A stretch of DNA of 63,128 nt from a virus, in IMG/VR virus record IMGVR_UViG_3300025266_000001, positions 1-63,128 of that record; one strand, 5' to 3'. The notes under the pieces were generated by a model. The model saw only the letters and a list, made by a program, of their open reading frames with translations, did no database searches and was not told the origin of the DNA. The position numbers and the translations under genes were made by a program. Below, in pieces: positions 22,401 through 29,386 of the stretch (within the stretch, counting starts at the first letter, position 1; every line of letters begins with the position of its first letter).

Positions 22401-22664
22401 ATAGATCTTCTTCAGGGATATGAAAACCAAACGGATATGAAGAGATATAATCCGAGTCTTTGGGCAGATACTTTTGGACCAAACTCTCCCGACTACTACT
22501 CCAATCAGCAGAAGCTAAAAGAGAAGAGTAACCTTAGAAAAGAAAAACAAAGATTAAAAGATCTTGAGAATGGATATTATCCTTTAAAGAAAAAAGGATT
22601 GTTTAGTGGACAAAAGAAAAAGGGATTGTTTAGCGGGCAAAAAAGAAAAGGACTGTTTGATTAA
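13461..22664 (+). CDS. giant polyvalent internal virion protein with zinc metallopeptidase motif
   Basis: A 3067-residue protein, the largest in the genome. A Gly/Ala-rich hydrophobic stretch at about residues 224-287 could enter a membrane. At about residues 965-969 lies HEIFH, an HEXXH zinc-peptidase motif, with a candidate third ligand Glu near residue 1025 (EERLAEL). Four copies of an RQQK motif, at residues about 1125, 1425, 1616 and 1761, mark apparent domain borders. The C-terminal third resembles the large polyvalent proteins of phages, and the end carries a short tandem repeat (KKGLFSGQ). I see no DxDGD motif, so it is not the giant crAss RNA polymerase. A gp16-like ejection role that delivers several enzyme activities to the host is likely. 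No promoter is seen inside. Confidence 0.75.
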   Translation: MNEDYLLELYSFLGTQDQTFSQDVAFEQFVLDMGNESYAGNIRGFLAEKDPNFGKDVSLDEFLIDIKKKDGVEVVDSVSEAGPLDLQQPSVTKEKITEEDFFQGGFGDALRAFDSISPIGLGDFVDDMARSIASGRAQGLTSENAADLMIYGAGSSEEDIESFLEANKNSQNYGASAEMQDYQRIYEEEGKGVWGVVKGLAHNPSVLNEVILTSLSSLANNSDAMIAGGAVIGTSAGVGALTAGTAATAVVPVVGTVVGAAAGAYSGAVAAMPYAFGAASAMVEMGATFSELLQEELGNQEMTAENVREILEDPEKFTSIRNKAIARGAIIGTLDAFTGKVASGVGAKILTSSAKKSVTGMATRGGVMKSIGTGAGIESIGGSAGESLARAAIGQDQDISDIMLEGVTNLPGGVRSTLQARLSKPIYKVNGKKETAQTIDELIATMTPDQLASSDIKISNDYEGRAKKIQDIIVTGKTRQLVALANPELNDATLDAITALELQVKSFENNKTETGKSKVSELKAAIADLQEIQLADEVSQDVKNTFESLESSEQIQRKTEAGRVLLEEKTTALGPDSQENVSITDEEITQRALEIFSKEKPISNNNINKQYNQLSPKLKLTYVEQASDIMQEEAEDQGLTEFNFTEEDINERAAILLNEDLQGSKLQVEDNESVVGTSVDKKGRTVTYISKTTKKDGVTKTSFNFNRDDKDASQRGAAGVTLDEGLPDGYKVSENDAIEGYEITKVYEVREGDNGNNAATVEFTSPEESFRGEVVLEETNEVAKTPQKETQASDKVDEINKRREEELDSKAGRVFPITIENTKENSNLIKEKKNQEKKIDEINAKYDSEIANLTNEEQADIETFFSPDSKVDDTNTLSGSNLGINRNKAPKLNSQQNKNKNRLVRIAEMGAKAIAKVLPDVRMVLHESNEEYLRFAKEGKGRAEYHPENNIIHINLSEATTSTVPHEIFHAVLINKIKGDPAIAKAAEAMMLSVRKSLSNNSELAQKIDKFAAAYTGTQEQFQNEERLAELIGILSSAEAFKGLSKPTKNIIIQWLKDFAKKYGIKIGSDFGKKDSDVIDLLNTIARKTRTGEEIEESDIKSLEELDSGTNPVGTPTKIEPSKSRQQKIKFKDSYNKSLVNSSLSIDLNALIEDIHTKNQKVWFWVADQLGIDKELGLDGGPSFAHQNPNEIWASGMKLKAIEKNIAETDYLFIISGSPTQSQLFNKKVYDNTIEKLGDFNTFKDQAISTNAKSEIIQVLEAHDSWASLREDSTTDTAAKKKTPNKEAIDKKIGTGRKKFLYALGKTQNTPNTKFTQYMNSIDGYTDQNTFRDGFYRENDFKQNDIMLVLKPTGVQAGSNHSTYENTVLGEVVGVPDTKIDASEIMPNEMRIKMEGKPRNNTSQSVAPYGSGRRNIEPKSKSATRQQKSYKKSDLSSKNMIGFLDSLENALGINENGEQIDSGDGVIPKFINNGIIDKDLLAGVLLYEAPQRVLFISVNPTLEVVNFLELLNSQLNDKLILGTISYIKDQLPYLEKTKNIVDEKMGIMEDLGGSKKASLSDKIKSQQTAQSSLALKMKVGKAMTETINKTYDAIWKKYIEEDNGTKSLDNKSPSVRQQKDDYKPNDPVIVTRPVEVINAPKGVFVNVGMIEGQTDVEISQETIESRLPKDVKIIKSKVKKKEVGETEDTLLLKLSRPLTNTEMKDFLVSNKQQAIGQMVDGKGILYGNDQTEIDDNWGGEFSPQYFPTFNGTVLKSSPKARQQKDNERESSLERAMSEIDNIISKSKKRGTKFSKIPQNVVNYLQGTKVYEESTDVQREQMVRDVRELLGIKEKKAPSVKRILGDLKSAKTFTLTDKQLVIKTIKDLNRGANTAVKSFRIASQILAKEFTGMVKSGNLTIRQSAALVRKFSKVDMLSDASIENFVEYMARVVNNADYLNQISKARKLASRAKKNITKKIGIADAISNQLRTIFSIKPTLIPESVFQNYLSLLEMFGENAAVLSPSNISEVNEMTQDILRVMDEEFSMVEELAQRYEAYDTKVEKDGNINFAETVKNMLNENLIDETEADLMMKHRSSIVPSVEKTVKTEAEIQAEKDQVIKNILESKKVSSSSLPSRDEVLLAKKFKSLVKNKEVLNNLSLEDLNQIEKLIQNINNGYLPHLSQIMTEKMNAIIDGNKLSSAIKSAKIPRFSKMYAKLKNIILRNKRGAISEAIRRNPLYYIDQVFGNFKSKAIFNSLFERSSVAQEKFSVDLKSENGKIDKAEQEVFKSFKRDGNKTLISKFKQMVYMIQLEHDSNIGNPEVNQASGFIKKTIEKIDAGETTFTMDDAVMLQEIYDKFSFKDSNGKSLEIDIDKLYKSFNKAEVESIKTIQEVNRGLGEKAVFTSAIIRGDKISPRDNYVHLNVLADTKSEASVAPTTISDFNKSLRPSTKAKSLIKRQGVTSAINFDIYASARKGVKGVLLDYHLTEPIRTARRTIIQAEAALKGNKTRVDTGDRETLTAIKEAFNEVVENLLTNSYTETSIGSEALKWIQKNGYRAILASAPRWVAELSSNAAFAMITNPVSFIAGSKFGVRFLNSDVASKSMRALGSKQTTRVYPNDDMSARMVDSRLLNQTEGVRGGRAEGKVKNKLKQIWNTTGKKYQGAVSVVADGLISTPDKIVMRPMWFGKFSNEFKKITGISPDFDKISEQDEAYMSKYELELNQSTKVADETSVMTGSTANPFMGILKGTSNPNQHITVKAFNAFNNFMTTFLIYEYVTARTGIVNAIGRGHLTKTKGAQLLAGSVTRMVMYTMMSQVLSEALGGLAEDEPEEPKDIEKKLGQAFASTFSSMLFGRDFGNSTKAIVNWGLEEFNKEYLDGLRDGDYDVYKDSIQYQIVPKSKSGKGTSIGDWLVNMSASLGPMVKTIDLILKKATEGPKKTEGAIQRRSDEISIRIPLEVLGNTGFIPMYKDVRKLVLKSMYDGMAQKAAASKDKKQRAIDLLQGYENQTDMKRYNPSLWADTFGPNSPDYYSNQQKLKEKSNLRKEKQRLKDLENGYYPLKKKGLFSGQKKKGLFSGQKRKGLFD

Positions 22665-22671
22665 TAAAAAA

Positions 22672-22728
22672 GTCAACAGAATTGACCGAAATCGAAAACC
22701 ATTGACTTGATGTTTTAGCGTACATCAA
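22672..22728 (+). promoter_or_regulatory. two small inverted repeats after the late operon
   Basis: GTCAA/TTGAC (22672-22686) and TTGATGT/ACATCAA (22707-22728) lie in the 98-base gap after the giant gene. They could be a weak terminator or an operator for the small gene that follows. There is no T tract. Confidence 0.4.
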
Positions 22729-22761
22729 ATATACGAATTTTAATTTTAAAACCACATAGCT

Positions 22762-22953
22762 ATGCCATTTAAAAGTGAAGCACAAAGAAAGTTTATGTAT
22801 AAGAATCATCCGGAAATTGCGGAGCGTTGGACTAAGGAAGGTAGTAGCACTACCCAACTCCCCGAAAGGATTCATCCTAAGAAAAAGAAGAAGAGTAAGT
22901 TTGCAAACGAGAAGCCTATGAAAAAAATACAGAAAATATTTAGGAGAAATTAA
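22762..22953 (+). CDS. small basic protein of the MPFKSEAQR type
   Basis: A 63-residue, Lys/Arg-rich protein. The opening MPFKSEAQRKFMYKNHPEIA is a recurring small phage protein motif, usually near structural genes; its function is unknown to me. The C-terminal half is strongly basic (KKKKKSKF), which suggests nucleic acid binding or virion packaging. It is the last + strand gene of the late block and its 3' end overlaps the convergent nuclease gene by 14 bases. Confidence 0.7.
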   Translation: MPFKSEAQRKFMYKNHPEIAERWTKEGSSTTQLPERIHPKKKKKSKFANEKPMKKIQKIFRRN

Positions 22954-23365
22954 TCTCCCATAGGTTTTCACCTTTAGATATATCTAAATATGATATCTCT
23001 TTTTCAATTTTTTCTCTGTCTCCAAAGTCTGTGTTTCTAGGTAGCATTTTCTTTTGCCAATCCAAAACAATATCTGAAATGTAAAACCCCCAGATTCCTT
23101 TGGGGGTTGAATTAATATACACAGGTTTTGTGCCGTACTGTTCAGCTCTATCTATAAGAGCATCATACTTTTTCTTTTCTAATATCAATGTGCTGTAATG
23201 GGTCCTCCGACATTTTAATTCTATATCTAAATTAAACTCAGTAGAAAAACAATCAGAGCTTGCGTACTTAGAGGCGCTCTTAACTAGATCAGAAATAAAA
23301 TTTTCCTTTATCCAAGAAAATAAATTCTCCTCCCTATTTGGGATAGGCGATGTGGTATTACTCAT
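22940..23365 (-). CDS. putative PD-(D/E)XK nuclease, small
   Basis: A 141-residue protein. Residues about 45-100 carry the pattern of a restriction-type nuclease core: a strand with Asp (NLDIELKCRR, giving D-ELK), then a helix and a strand (KPVYINSTPKGIWGFYI). Such small nucleases act as Holliday junction resolvases or end-processing enzymes. It is the last gene of the replication and recombination operon and its start overlaps the previous gene by 8 bases. The exact nuclease class is uncertain. Confidence 0.5.
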   Translation of the reverse strand: MSNTTSPIPNREENLFSWIKENFISDLVKSASKYASSDCFSTEFNLDIELKCRRTHYSTLILEKKKYDALIDRAEQYGTKPVYINSTPKGIWGFYISDIVLDWQKKMLPRNTDFGDREKIEKEISYLDISKGENLWEINFS

Positions 23366-23546
23366 CCTTAACAGAGGTGTCTATATCATTTAAGGTAGAC
23401 ACCAGCCCTGATATAACGGCGGATAGCTCTTTAAACTCACGATCCACTAAGCACTCATAAACAGAGTTACAAGAGTCGTGTATGTTATCCATCAGGTTGT
23501 TGATGTGTATTAGCCTTTCGTTGTCTTGTGCTGATAATTTAGTCAT
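23358..23546 (-). CDS. small conserved phage protein
   Basis: A 62-residue acidic helical protein with the motif NNLMDNIHDSCNSVYECLVD, which I recall from early regions of other Bacteroidota phages without known function. It sits between two early genes with a 2-base gap upstream and an 8-base overlap downstream, so it is part of the replication operon. Confidence 0.65.
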   Translation of the reverse strand: MTKLSAQDNERLIHINNLMDNIHDSCNSVYECLVDREFKELSAVISGLVSTLNDIDTSVKDE

Positions 23547-23548
23547 CT

Positions 23549-23773
23549 TTAATGATTAAGAAATAAAGTTCCCATTAGGGGGTTTATTTTTTTGATTAAT
23601 AGATATATCTTTCTTGATTGTATTCGAGCTTCTTCCTTTGTTTTTTTAGTAGAGTCGGTTCCTAGGTTACAGTATATATCACAATCAATTCTAAGTAGTT
23701 CATCTATCTTCTTCTGGTCAGACCAGCTCTTAAACCCCGCAATTTTATCTATGTCGTTGGTATTATATTCCAT
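23549..23773 (-). CDS. small hypothetical protein
   Basis: A 74-residue, Lys/Asp-rich soluble protein without recognisable motif. Its start overlaps the end of the DnaA-domain-like gene by 11 bases and it ends 2 bases before the next start, a pattern typical of translationally coupled early genes. Confidence 0.6.
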   Translation of the reverse strand: MEYNTNDIDKIAGFKSWSDQKKIDELLRIDCDIYCNLGTDSTKKTKEEARIQSRKIYLLIKKINPLMGTLFLNH

Positions 23774-24326
23774 TATAAAATTTATTTAACTTGGTTTCTG
23801 TTTCCTCTTCTCTGCCTAGGCGAGTACGTTGCACTACGATATCAATAAGCTTTTGAACCCGCCCTGTAGATGAGGTAGTGCGATCTCTCTCTCTGTTTAA
23901 TTCCTTTTTTAAATTATCTATTTCCAAATATAGGACTTTTTTTTCTATATTTATAGATATAATATCGTTTATTAACCCTCTGTTGCGGTATAACAGGGAG
24001 ACATTTTCATTGCTTGGTTCATAAGAATTGTTAAGAGTCCTGTCAAAATCTCTTTTTACTAATGTAAATTTTATATTAAAGTCTTCGTCTGTATGGAGAT
24101 ACATATCCAACTGCTTCATATAATGTATAATAGTGGCGTGGTGTTTTTCTATAAGGTTCCCAATGTCTGCAAACCCATAACCCCTTCTTCTCATTAACAC
24201 TCCAAAAGTGACACGGGCATTTACGTTATTTATTTTTCTATTTTTATCTAACAGTTTACATTGAAAATATTCTTCACATAACTTCATTAAAAATTCTCCG
24301 TCTTTGATAAGGTTTTTGTTCTTCAT
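23763..24326 (-). CDS. DnaA domain IV-like DNA-binding protein
   Basis: A 187-residue protein. Residues about 35-75 (TFGVLMRRRGYGFADIGNLI, then EKHHATIIHYMKQLD) have the helix-turn-helix and H-A/S-T-hydrophobic-H signature of the DNA-binding domain of DnaA. The rest is a predicted coiled coil ending in a charged tail. There is no AAA+ ATPase domain, so it cannot load helicase like DnaA; a role in binding phage or host origin sites is plausible. A second protein with the same type of domain is encoded at 31620-31916. Confidence 0.6.
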   Translation of the reverse strand: MKNKNLIKDGEFLMKLCEEYFQCKLLDKNRKINNVNARVTFGVLMRRRGYGFADIGNLIEKHHATIIHYMKQLDMYLHTDEDFNIKFTLVKRDFDRTLNNSYEPSNENVSLLYRNRGLINDIISINIEKKVLYLEIDNLKKELNRERDRTTSSTGRVQKLIDIVVQRTRLGREEETETKLNKFYNGI

Positions 24327-24391
24327 AGTGTGATTGAATTTAATTATTAATTAATATTTTAGTAGATTTCATTTACAGATAGCTTAAGAAA

Positions 24392-24631
24392 CTACCCTCT
24401 ATACACCTCTGTTTTTAATCCATATTTTTCTAGCTCTTTTAAACGATACTCTTGGAGCTTAGATAGTTTCCCTTTTGGAGTCTTCACCTCGCTAAAGAGC
24501 ACTTCAGTATTTGGTGGTATGGCAATTATATCAGGTATGCCATTCTTGTTTGTTTTGATAAGCTTAAGTACGTAGTAGCCCTCGCCCTCTAGTTGCTTAA
24601 TTCTTTTAGATTGTATTTGTTGCTCTGTCAT
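24392..24631 (-). CDS. VRR-NUC domain nuclease
   Basis: A 79-residue stand-alone VRR-NUC domain. The motifs are present in order: an N-terminal helix, YYVLKLIKTNKNGIPDII (catalytic Asp in GIPD), FSEVKTPKGKLS (E-x-K), and a helix with a conserved Gln-Tyr (LSKLQEYRLKELE). Phage versions of this length are replication and repair nucleases, probably structure-specific. The gene is preceded by a possible structured leader at 24648-24707. Confidence 0.85.
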   Translation of the reverse strand: MTEQQIQSKRIKQLEGEGYYVLKLIKTNKNGIPDIIAIPPNTEVLFSEVKTPKGKLSKLQEYRLKELEKYGLKTEVYRG

Positions 24632-24647
24632 AATGTTAAAAATGGTT

Positions 24648-24707
24648 GCTAGGTTCTAGATTATAAGGCTCGAAAGTTTTAAATCTGCATTGCTTTTCAA
24701 ACCTAGC
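24648..24707 (-). ncRNA. possible structured leader upstream of the VRR-NUC gene
   Basis: On the - strand, GCTAGGTT and AACCTAGC form a perfect 8-bp outer stem around 44 bases that hold an inner AGATT/AATCT stem. It lies 17 bases before the VRR-NUC start. It could be a regulatory leader or RNA-processing site. No known riboswitch class is recognised. Confidence 0.35.
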
Positions 24708-24744
24708 CCCCACCTATTATAGTTCCGTCAGGATAGTAAAAAGT

Positions 24745-25047
24745 TTATTCACTTAAATTTAATTCTTTTTTAACTTCCTCCCAATACTCACTGGTATATT
24801 TATCTACATCTTGATAGTTTGGGGGTCTGCCATTTACTGATGGCAAGCACCTCACTAACTCATCTACACATATCAAAGCAGACAACCTAGCTAGTAATTC
24901 AGTTTCTTCTTCTAAAAGTTTACCGTATTCTTGGCTACCATCTGCACAATTAATGCCGCTTATAAATTCTGGAATATGAAAATCAGTTTCCATAATTAGT
25001 TCACTAAACTTATAAACTAACTCTTTTGCTTTTTCTTGTGGTGTCAT
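24745..25047 (-). CDS. hypothetical early protein
   Basis: A 100-residue soluble, acidic, mostly helical protein (MTPQEKAKELVYKFSELI at the N-terminus). It contains three Cys, without a clear zinc motif. It overlaps the upstream 88-residue gene by 4 bases (ATGA-type coupling). A 113-base gap follows with a possible structured leader. The opening resembles small hypothetical proteins of Bacteroidota phages; function unknown. Confidence 0.65.
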   Translation of the reverse strand: MTPQEKAKELVYKFSELIMETDFHIPEFISGINCADGSQEYGKLLEEETELLARLSALICVDELVRCLPSVNGRPPNYQDVDKYTSEYWEEVKKELNLSE

Positions 25048-25310
25048 AATTTATCTGTATTTTTTCCTAAAAATTTTAACCCCACTTCAAGTATTTCTTT
25101 TGCGTTACATCTATATAAGTAATCTATTTCGTATTTTTCAGTGGCAGTTTCTAGTTGGTATTTAAGTAAGCCTGTAGCATAACTAACAAATGATTCTTTT
25201 TCATCTTCACTACAGGCATCATAAGATTGTAGGGCTAATGCTAAATTTAATAATCTTAAGGCAAAAGTCTTATCTTTTACAATTCTATTTTCTTTTATTG
25301 GATTTTTCAT
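25044..25310 (-). CDS. hypothetical early protein
   Basis: An 88-residue helical protein (LRLLNLALALQSYDACSEDE is the central helix) without known motif. It overlaps both neighbours by 4 bases, the helicase upstream and the 100-residue gene downstream, so all three are likely translated in series. Confidence 0.6.
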   Translation of the reverse strand: MKNPIKENRIVKDKTFALRLLNLALALQSYDACSEDEKESFVSYATGLLKYQLETATEKYEIDYLYRCNAKEILEVGLKFLGKNTDKL

Positions 25311-26752
25311 TTATGATCTTTATTAAAATGTCTTAATGTATAGTCCTTCTTTTTGGTCACTGCCTTGTATATGTCTTTCTCAATTCCCCCTTCGGAGAAG
25401 ACCCAATACACATCAGACTCCAGCCTTTCTTTAGTGGTCATCCTGTCCCTTGATTGCCAATAACTGGTGGCACTAAAATCTATGTTGTAATATACTAATG
25501 CCTCAGCTTTTTGTAAGGATATACCCTCCCGTCCGGAGACTATTTGTAGGGCTATAGATTTTTCTGTGGTATCAAAAACCTCTAGGTCTGTACATAGCTG
25601 ATCACCGTACACCTCCTTTAGCGCGTTTAGCTCCTCCTTAAATTTATAGAAGATACCTATCTTCGCATACTCAAAGTTATCATAAATGTATTCAGCTTTA
25701 GAGAGGTCTAAGATAGTAGAATTTCCTGATTCAAACTTCACGGTTCCGGAATAAATTTGATGTAGCTTCATCATCAGCTTTACAGGAGTGTCGGCTAATA
25801 TCACCTCTTCTCTCCCCTCAACAACCAAATCTCTTTTTAACTTAGAAGCAATCTTGTAAGTCAATTCTGACATCTTCACGAACAATGTGTGTTCCCTTGT
25901 GTCAACCTTAAAGCCAGCCTCTTTCTGCGTGTAGCTAATAGTGTATGGACACATAGCATCAATAATAGTTTCAAGTCCCTTAGAGTAGTCCTTAATCATC
26001 AACCCGTTGATCTTACGCTCTGTTATATTAGCGTAGTCATCAGAAAACCTATAGAAATTTTTGTACGATGTAAAAGGATTTCCTTTTATACCATATACCT
26101 GATGATACATTTGGCAATAGGATTCCGGAGTTGGGGTTCCAGACAACAGAATCACATACGGATCACAAAGCTTTATCATATCCCTAACTTGCTTAGCTCT
26201 ATTGCTCGGCTTTGGGAACGCCCCCATACCGTGAGCCTCATCAAGCACAATAAAATCCCACTTAGTATTAGGAAGTTTATGTATACTCTCGTAGTTGATG
26301 ACAGTCAAGTTGTGCTCAGGACCTAAAAGAGTGTAGTCATTCTCAATACTACTTATTGCTTTTTTCTTTGTGAGAAACAAGACCTCCTTGGCTCCAGATT
26401 TATCAGCAATCCCTAATGAGGTTAATGTTTTTCCGGTTCTAACCTCCATAGCTAGGTACAGAAATCTTGATTTTTTTAAAATCTCAGACCCTTTGATTAT
26501 TATTTCTTTCTGATAATCTCTAAACTCTATCTGTGTTTTTGTTTTCATTCTGTAGTGTTTTACACTTCTGTTTATCTTAGATATTGTTTCTTGAGGCGTA
26601 CTGTGTTTTAATCTTTTATTAATAAAAGAAGCCTTACCCCTTCCAACCTTTACCTCGACAGTTTGGTTTACAACACTAGCTAACAACGAGCATTGCTTAT
26701 ACATCATAAGATCAGAGTATCCATATATTCTCTCTATTATATCCTCTTTCAT
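25307..26752 (-). CDS. SF2 helicase (DEAD/SNF2-like)
   Basis: About 481 residues from the chosen ATG, which overlaps the primase stop (ATGA). Superfamily 2 motifs appear in order: a Q-like motif (FRDYQKEII), Walker A (MEVRTGKTLTS), DEAH box (IVLDEAHGMG), motif III (LLSGTPTPES), and a C-terminal RecA-like lobe with motifs V and VI (SGREGISLQKA and QSRDRMTTKER). An ATP-driven DNA translocase for replication or recombination is expected. A longer start 14 codons upstream exists but would run deep into the primase gene. Confidence 0.88.
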   Translation of the reverse strand: MKEDIIERIYGYSDLMMYKQCSLLASVVNQTVEVKVGRGKASFINKRLKHSTPQETISKINRSVKHYRMKTKTQIEFRDYQKEIIIKGSEILKKSRFLYLAMEVRTGKTLTSLGIADKSGAKEVLFLTKKKAISSIENDYTLLGPEHNLTVINYESIHKLPNTKWDFIVLDEAHGMGAFPKPSNRAKQVRDMIKLCDPYVILLSGTPTPESYCQMYHQVYGIKGNPFTSYKNFYRFSDDYANITERKINGLMIKDYSKGLETIIDAMCPYTISYTQKEAGFKVDTREHTLFVKMSELTYKIASKLKRDLVVEGREEVILADTPVKLMMKLHQIYSGTVKFESGNSTILDLSKAEYIYDNFEYAKIGIFYKFKEELNALKEVYGDQLCTDLEVFDTTEKSIALQIVSGREGISLQKAEALVYYNIDFSATSYWQSRDRMTTKERLESDVYWVFSEGGIEKDIYKAVTKKKDYTLRHFNKDHK

Positions 26753-29154
26753 TGCTCCGTAGTTAGTGGCTTTATTGATACAATCTCCATCCATTTACCC
26801 ATACCATCTCTTCCGTCTTCAGGAATCTCACCTGTGGTAAATTTTGCGTATTTAAAAAGCCATTTATAAAACTTATTTTTAGATATAGAATCATTACCAT
26901 TTGGAGCATAATCGGAATTAAGCTCAATAAAATCAAAGTATAATATTTGCATTGTTAATCTCTCATTAACTTTTAGTAATGGATTTTTTATAAATCCATC
27001 AATCAATCCACACCATTCTGCAAAATCTTGATTAGTATCCTGAATAAATTGTCTTGTTTTAACATTTACAAATGTAGATTCAATTAATCCCTTACTAAGA
27101 AACAACATTAAACAGTAAATCATATAGTTATCAAACTGGCACCACTCATCATCATTCCAATCAGCAAAAAAGTGTTTACCAAACTCATCAAGAGGAGTGT
27201 GGTTTTTATTATAACATTGATGAACCTCAAGTTCCCATTTCCTTCTTGCAAAGGAATTACCTGAACCACTGATGGCATAATTGGTGGTGATAGCAATCTT
27301 AGGAGACTTAGAGAACGGTATCTTAATAGCGTCCTTGTTCTTCTTCTCTAGAGTAAGTCCCTCTGTTACCACAGAAAATAATCTCTCAAAATTAAAATGC
27401 TTCTTCACATCATCAAAACATAAGATCTGCGTGTCTGCTGATACCAGTTGATATGGGAACGATCGCTCAAAAGCAAACTGCTTACCATCAATAACTACCA
27501 ACTTCTTCATCTGACTAATAGCATTCATAAACAACCCCTTGCCTGTTCCTCCTTCTGGATTGTCAGATATAACCTCATCATTTAATATTACCGCAGGGCA
27601 GTAAGACAGGTTCTTATACCCGTGCATAAGGAACCCAATTGTAGACTCCATTGTTTTCACACGGTCCTTGTCCTCTGCGCTTATACGTTTTATAAACGTC
27701 TTATAATCACACTCTGTATCCTTGCATATGGTAAATTTTCTATCTATAACGTGGTCCTTCCACACATATCCCCCTAAATCAAGATAGTCAATAGGCTCCA
27801 CCCCTTTGCTTGTAACTTTTACCGCACAGTTTTTATAGTACAAGTACGATATGTCCTTAGAATCTTCAATGAAATAGATATCTATAGTTGAAAGAAGTGT
27901 AAGAAACTCTTCCTTAAAAAATCGAGTTTGGTCTGCAAAATAATTATAGATAGACATATCGTCCAACTCTATAACGTGGCTCAGTATAAAATCCTTAATC
28001 TCTTTGTCAGATGTGTGATCAATAAGATTGTCGGTTACCTTAACAAACACATAGTTCTTTCCCCCTTCCGGATTGAACTTAAAAAAACCATTCTCCTCAA
28101 GGAACGTCTTAAATAAAATATGAACTATTTTAATTGTTCCCTTGTCGCTTTTTTCCCAAAAAGTTTTTTGAGCAGTCTCCTTCTCAATACGATTTAATAC
28201 CGACTCTATTAGCTGACTATCAATTGCGGTTTCTTCTAGTTGATAGCGGATTTCCTTTTTTGATACTCCTCTGATTAGTTTTGTTTTTATTTGGTTTATT
28301 TTATCCTCATCCTCGTAGTACTTGGTTCCAAAATTGTTCTTGTTAGAATATGCTGAGTCTAATGTTCTTTTTATTTCTTCAAGAGAGAAATCATCAGATG
28401 CGTATTGGTTTAAAATATATGCGGCTAATGATTCTGCGATTCCGTAGTCGTTAAATGCCATTGCAAGGACGAACACATTTTGGTTTCTATGCCCCTCAAC
28501 CATTGGATATTTTTTAGACCACCATTTTACAAGTATATCAACCACTTTGTTTTCGTCGGTAATTGGAAGCGTAGCTATATCACGATTCTTTACAATCTCT
28601 ACGTACTCTGGCTCCTCAATTTTATCCCATACAGATGAGTTCTCGTTAACATATATCAGAGGATCGTAAGACTCGTAGCATACTCGTGACACGTTCTTTA
28701 CCACCTTATCAAAGTTTGGAGAATCAAAATGTTTCTCAAGGGAGTTGAAGTAATTTACGTGGTTATCTTTATCTGCCGGTATCTTTACCAAAACCTTTAG
28801 ACCATTTCCAGAAGGAGATATAAATACAGAGAACACGAACTTGCTCTTGCATAAGTTCTCCTTGTCTTGCAATAAATCTTTTTGTTTTGGGTATCCATCA
28901 AAGTCTAAACAGATAATACCACTGTGCTTAGAAATGGATAGATCGTTTCTCTTTGTGAAGATGCCACTGAAGCAAACTGCGGGCAATAATTTCTTTAGGT
29001 CGTTTCTTTCTGCTTTATTCTTTTCTTTTCGTATTGACTTTACAAGCTCTTTAGTTGCTCCTTCCTTGATTCTATTGAGAACAACGCTAACCTGTCTGTG
29101 GAAGGGAGCTTCTGTTTCCTTTATGTTTTTGAAGATTGTGACTGTTTGATTCAT
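26749..29154 (-). CDS. primase-helicase (BT4734-like primase + SF3-type helicase)
   Basis: An 801-residue protein. Residues about 15-200 resemble the BT4734/BF3469 N-terminal domain of Bacteroidetes mobile-element primases (SGIICLDFDGYP, then VFSVFISPSGNGLKVLVK). The C-terminal half is a D5/SF3-like helicase with Walker A GGTGKG near residue 536, Walker B CFDDVKK near 580, and a sensor region (IAITTNYAISG). This type of fusion primes and unwinds phage DNA. No DNA polymerase is encoded, so it would hand over to the host replisome. The region upstream (29155-29311) is an iteron and AT-rich module that may be the origin. Confidence 0.85.
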   Translation of the reverse strand: MNQTVTIFKNIKETEAPFHRQVSVVLNRIKEGATKELVKSIRKEKNKAERNDLKKLLPAVCFSGIFTKRNDLSISKHSGIICLDFDGYPKQKDLLQDKENLCKSKFVFSVFISPSGNGLKVLVKIPADKDNHVNYFNSLEKHFDSPNFDKVVKNVSRVCYESYDPLIYVNENSSVWDKIEEPEYVEIVKNRDIATLPITDENKVVDILVKWWSKKYPMVEGHRNQNVFVLAMAFNDYGIAESLAAYILNQYASDDFSLEEIKRTLDSAYSNKNNFGTKYYEDEDKINQIKTKLIRGVSKKEIRYQLEETAIDSQLIESVLNRIEKETAQKTFWEKSDKGTIKIVHILFKTFLEENGFFKFNPEGGKNYVFVKVTDNLIDHTSDKEIKDFILSHVIELDDMSIYNYFADQTRFFKEEFLTLLSTIDIYFIEDSKDISYLYYKNCAVKVTSKGVEPIDYLDLGGYVWKDHVIDRKFTICKDTECDYKTFIKRISAEDKDRVKTMESTIGFLMHGYKNLSYCPAVILNDEVISDNPEGGTGKGLFMNAISQMKKLVVIDGKQFAFERSFPYQLVSADTQILCFDDVKKHFNFERLFSVVTEGLTLEKKNKDAIKIPFSKSPKIAITTNYAISGSGNSFARRKWELEVHQCYNKNHTPLDEFGKHFFADWNDDEWCQFDNYMIYCLMLFLSKGLIESTFVNVKTRQFIQDTNQDFAEWCGLIDGFIKNPLLKVNERLTMQILYFDFIELNSDYAPNGNDSISKNKFYKWLFKYAKFTTGEIPEDGRDGMGKWMEIVSIKPLTTEQ

Positions 29155-29311
29155 TGTTGTGTTGATGTTATGTTGATTTTGTGTTGATTTTTTAACCCTA
29201 ACTTCTTGATCCTCAGTATGACTACTCTTTGTGTTGATTTTTTACTACGTATATAAGAAAAAAAAATAATATATATAGTAAATAATATATATATAGTATA
29301 GGGGGTCTTTT
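29155..29311. repeat. iteron module A with AT-rich tract (candidate origin)
   Basis: TTRTGTTGAT occurs at 29157, 29168, 29179 and 29229 (offsets 0, 11, 22, 72). It is followed by conserved sequence containing GACTACTCTTT, an AT-rich tract (29250-29300) and a short G run. The same module with identical spacing is at 45120-45201. It sits immediately before the primase start codon. Binding sites for a replication initiator or an early-gene regulator are the obvious readings. Confidence 0.7.
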
Positions 29312-29336
29312 CCTTTTTCAACATCGACTAGAGCTA

Positions 29337-29363
29337 AAAAAAGGGGAGTTAAATTTCTCCCCT
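29337..29363 (-). terminator. intrinsic terminator
   Basis: On the - strand GGGGAG and CTCCCC pair around eight bases and are followed by seven T. It ends the recombination gene block, just upstream of iteron module A. Confidence 0.85.
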
Positions 29364-29386
29364 CTTTACTACTCTAAAAGACTGGT

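Noticed and set aside
13461-22664. Giant crAss-type RNA polymerase
   Set aside because: The gene has the right size and place, but no DxDGD-like catalytic motif was found; an HEXXH motif and polyvalent-protein features fit better.
25889-26326. 145-codon + strand ORF antisense to the helicase gene
   Set aside because: It mirrors conserved helicase sequence and has no promoter; coding shadow.
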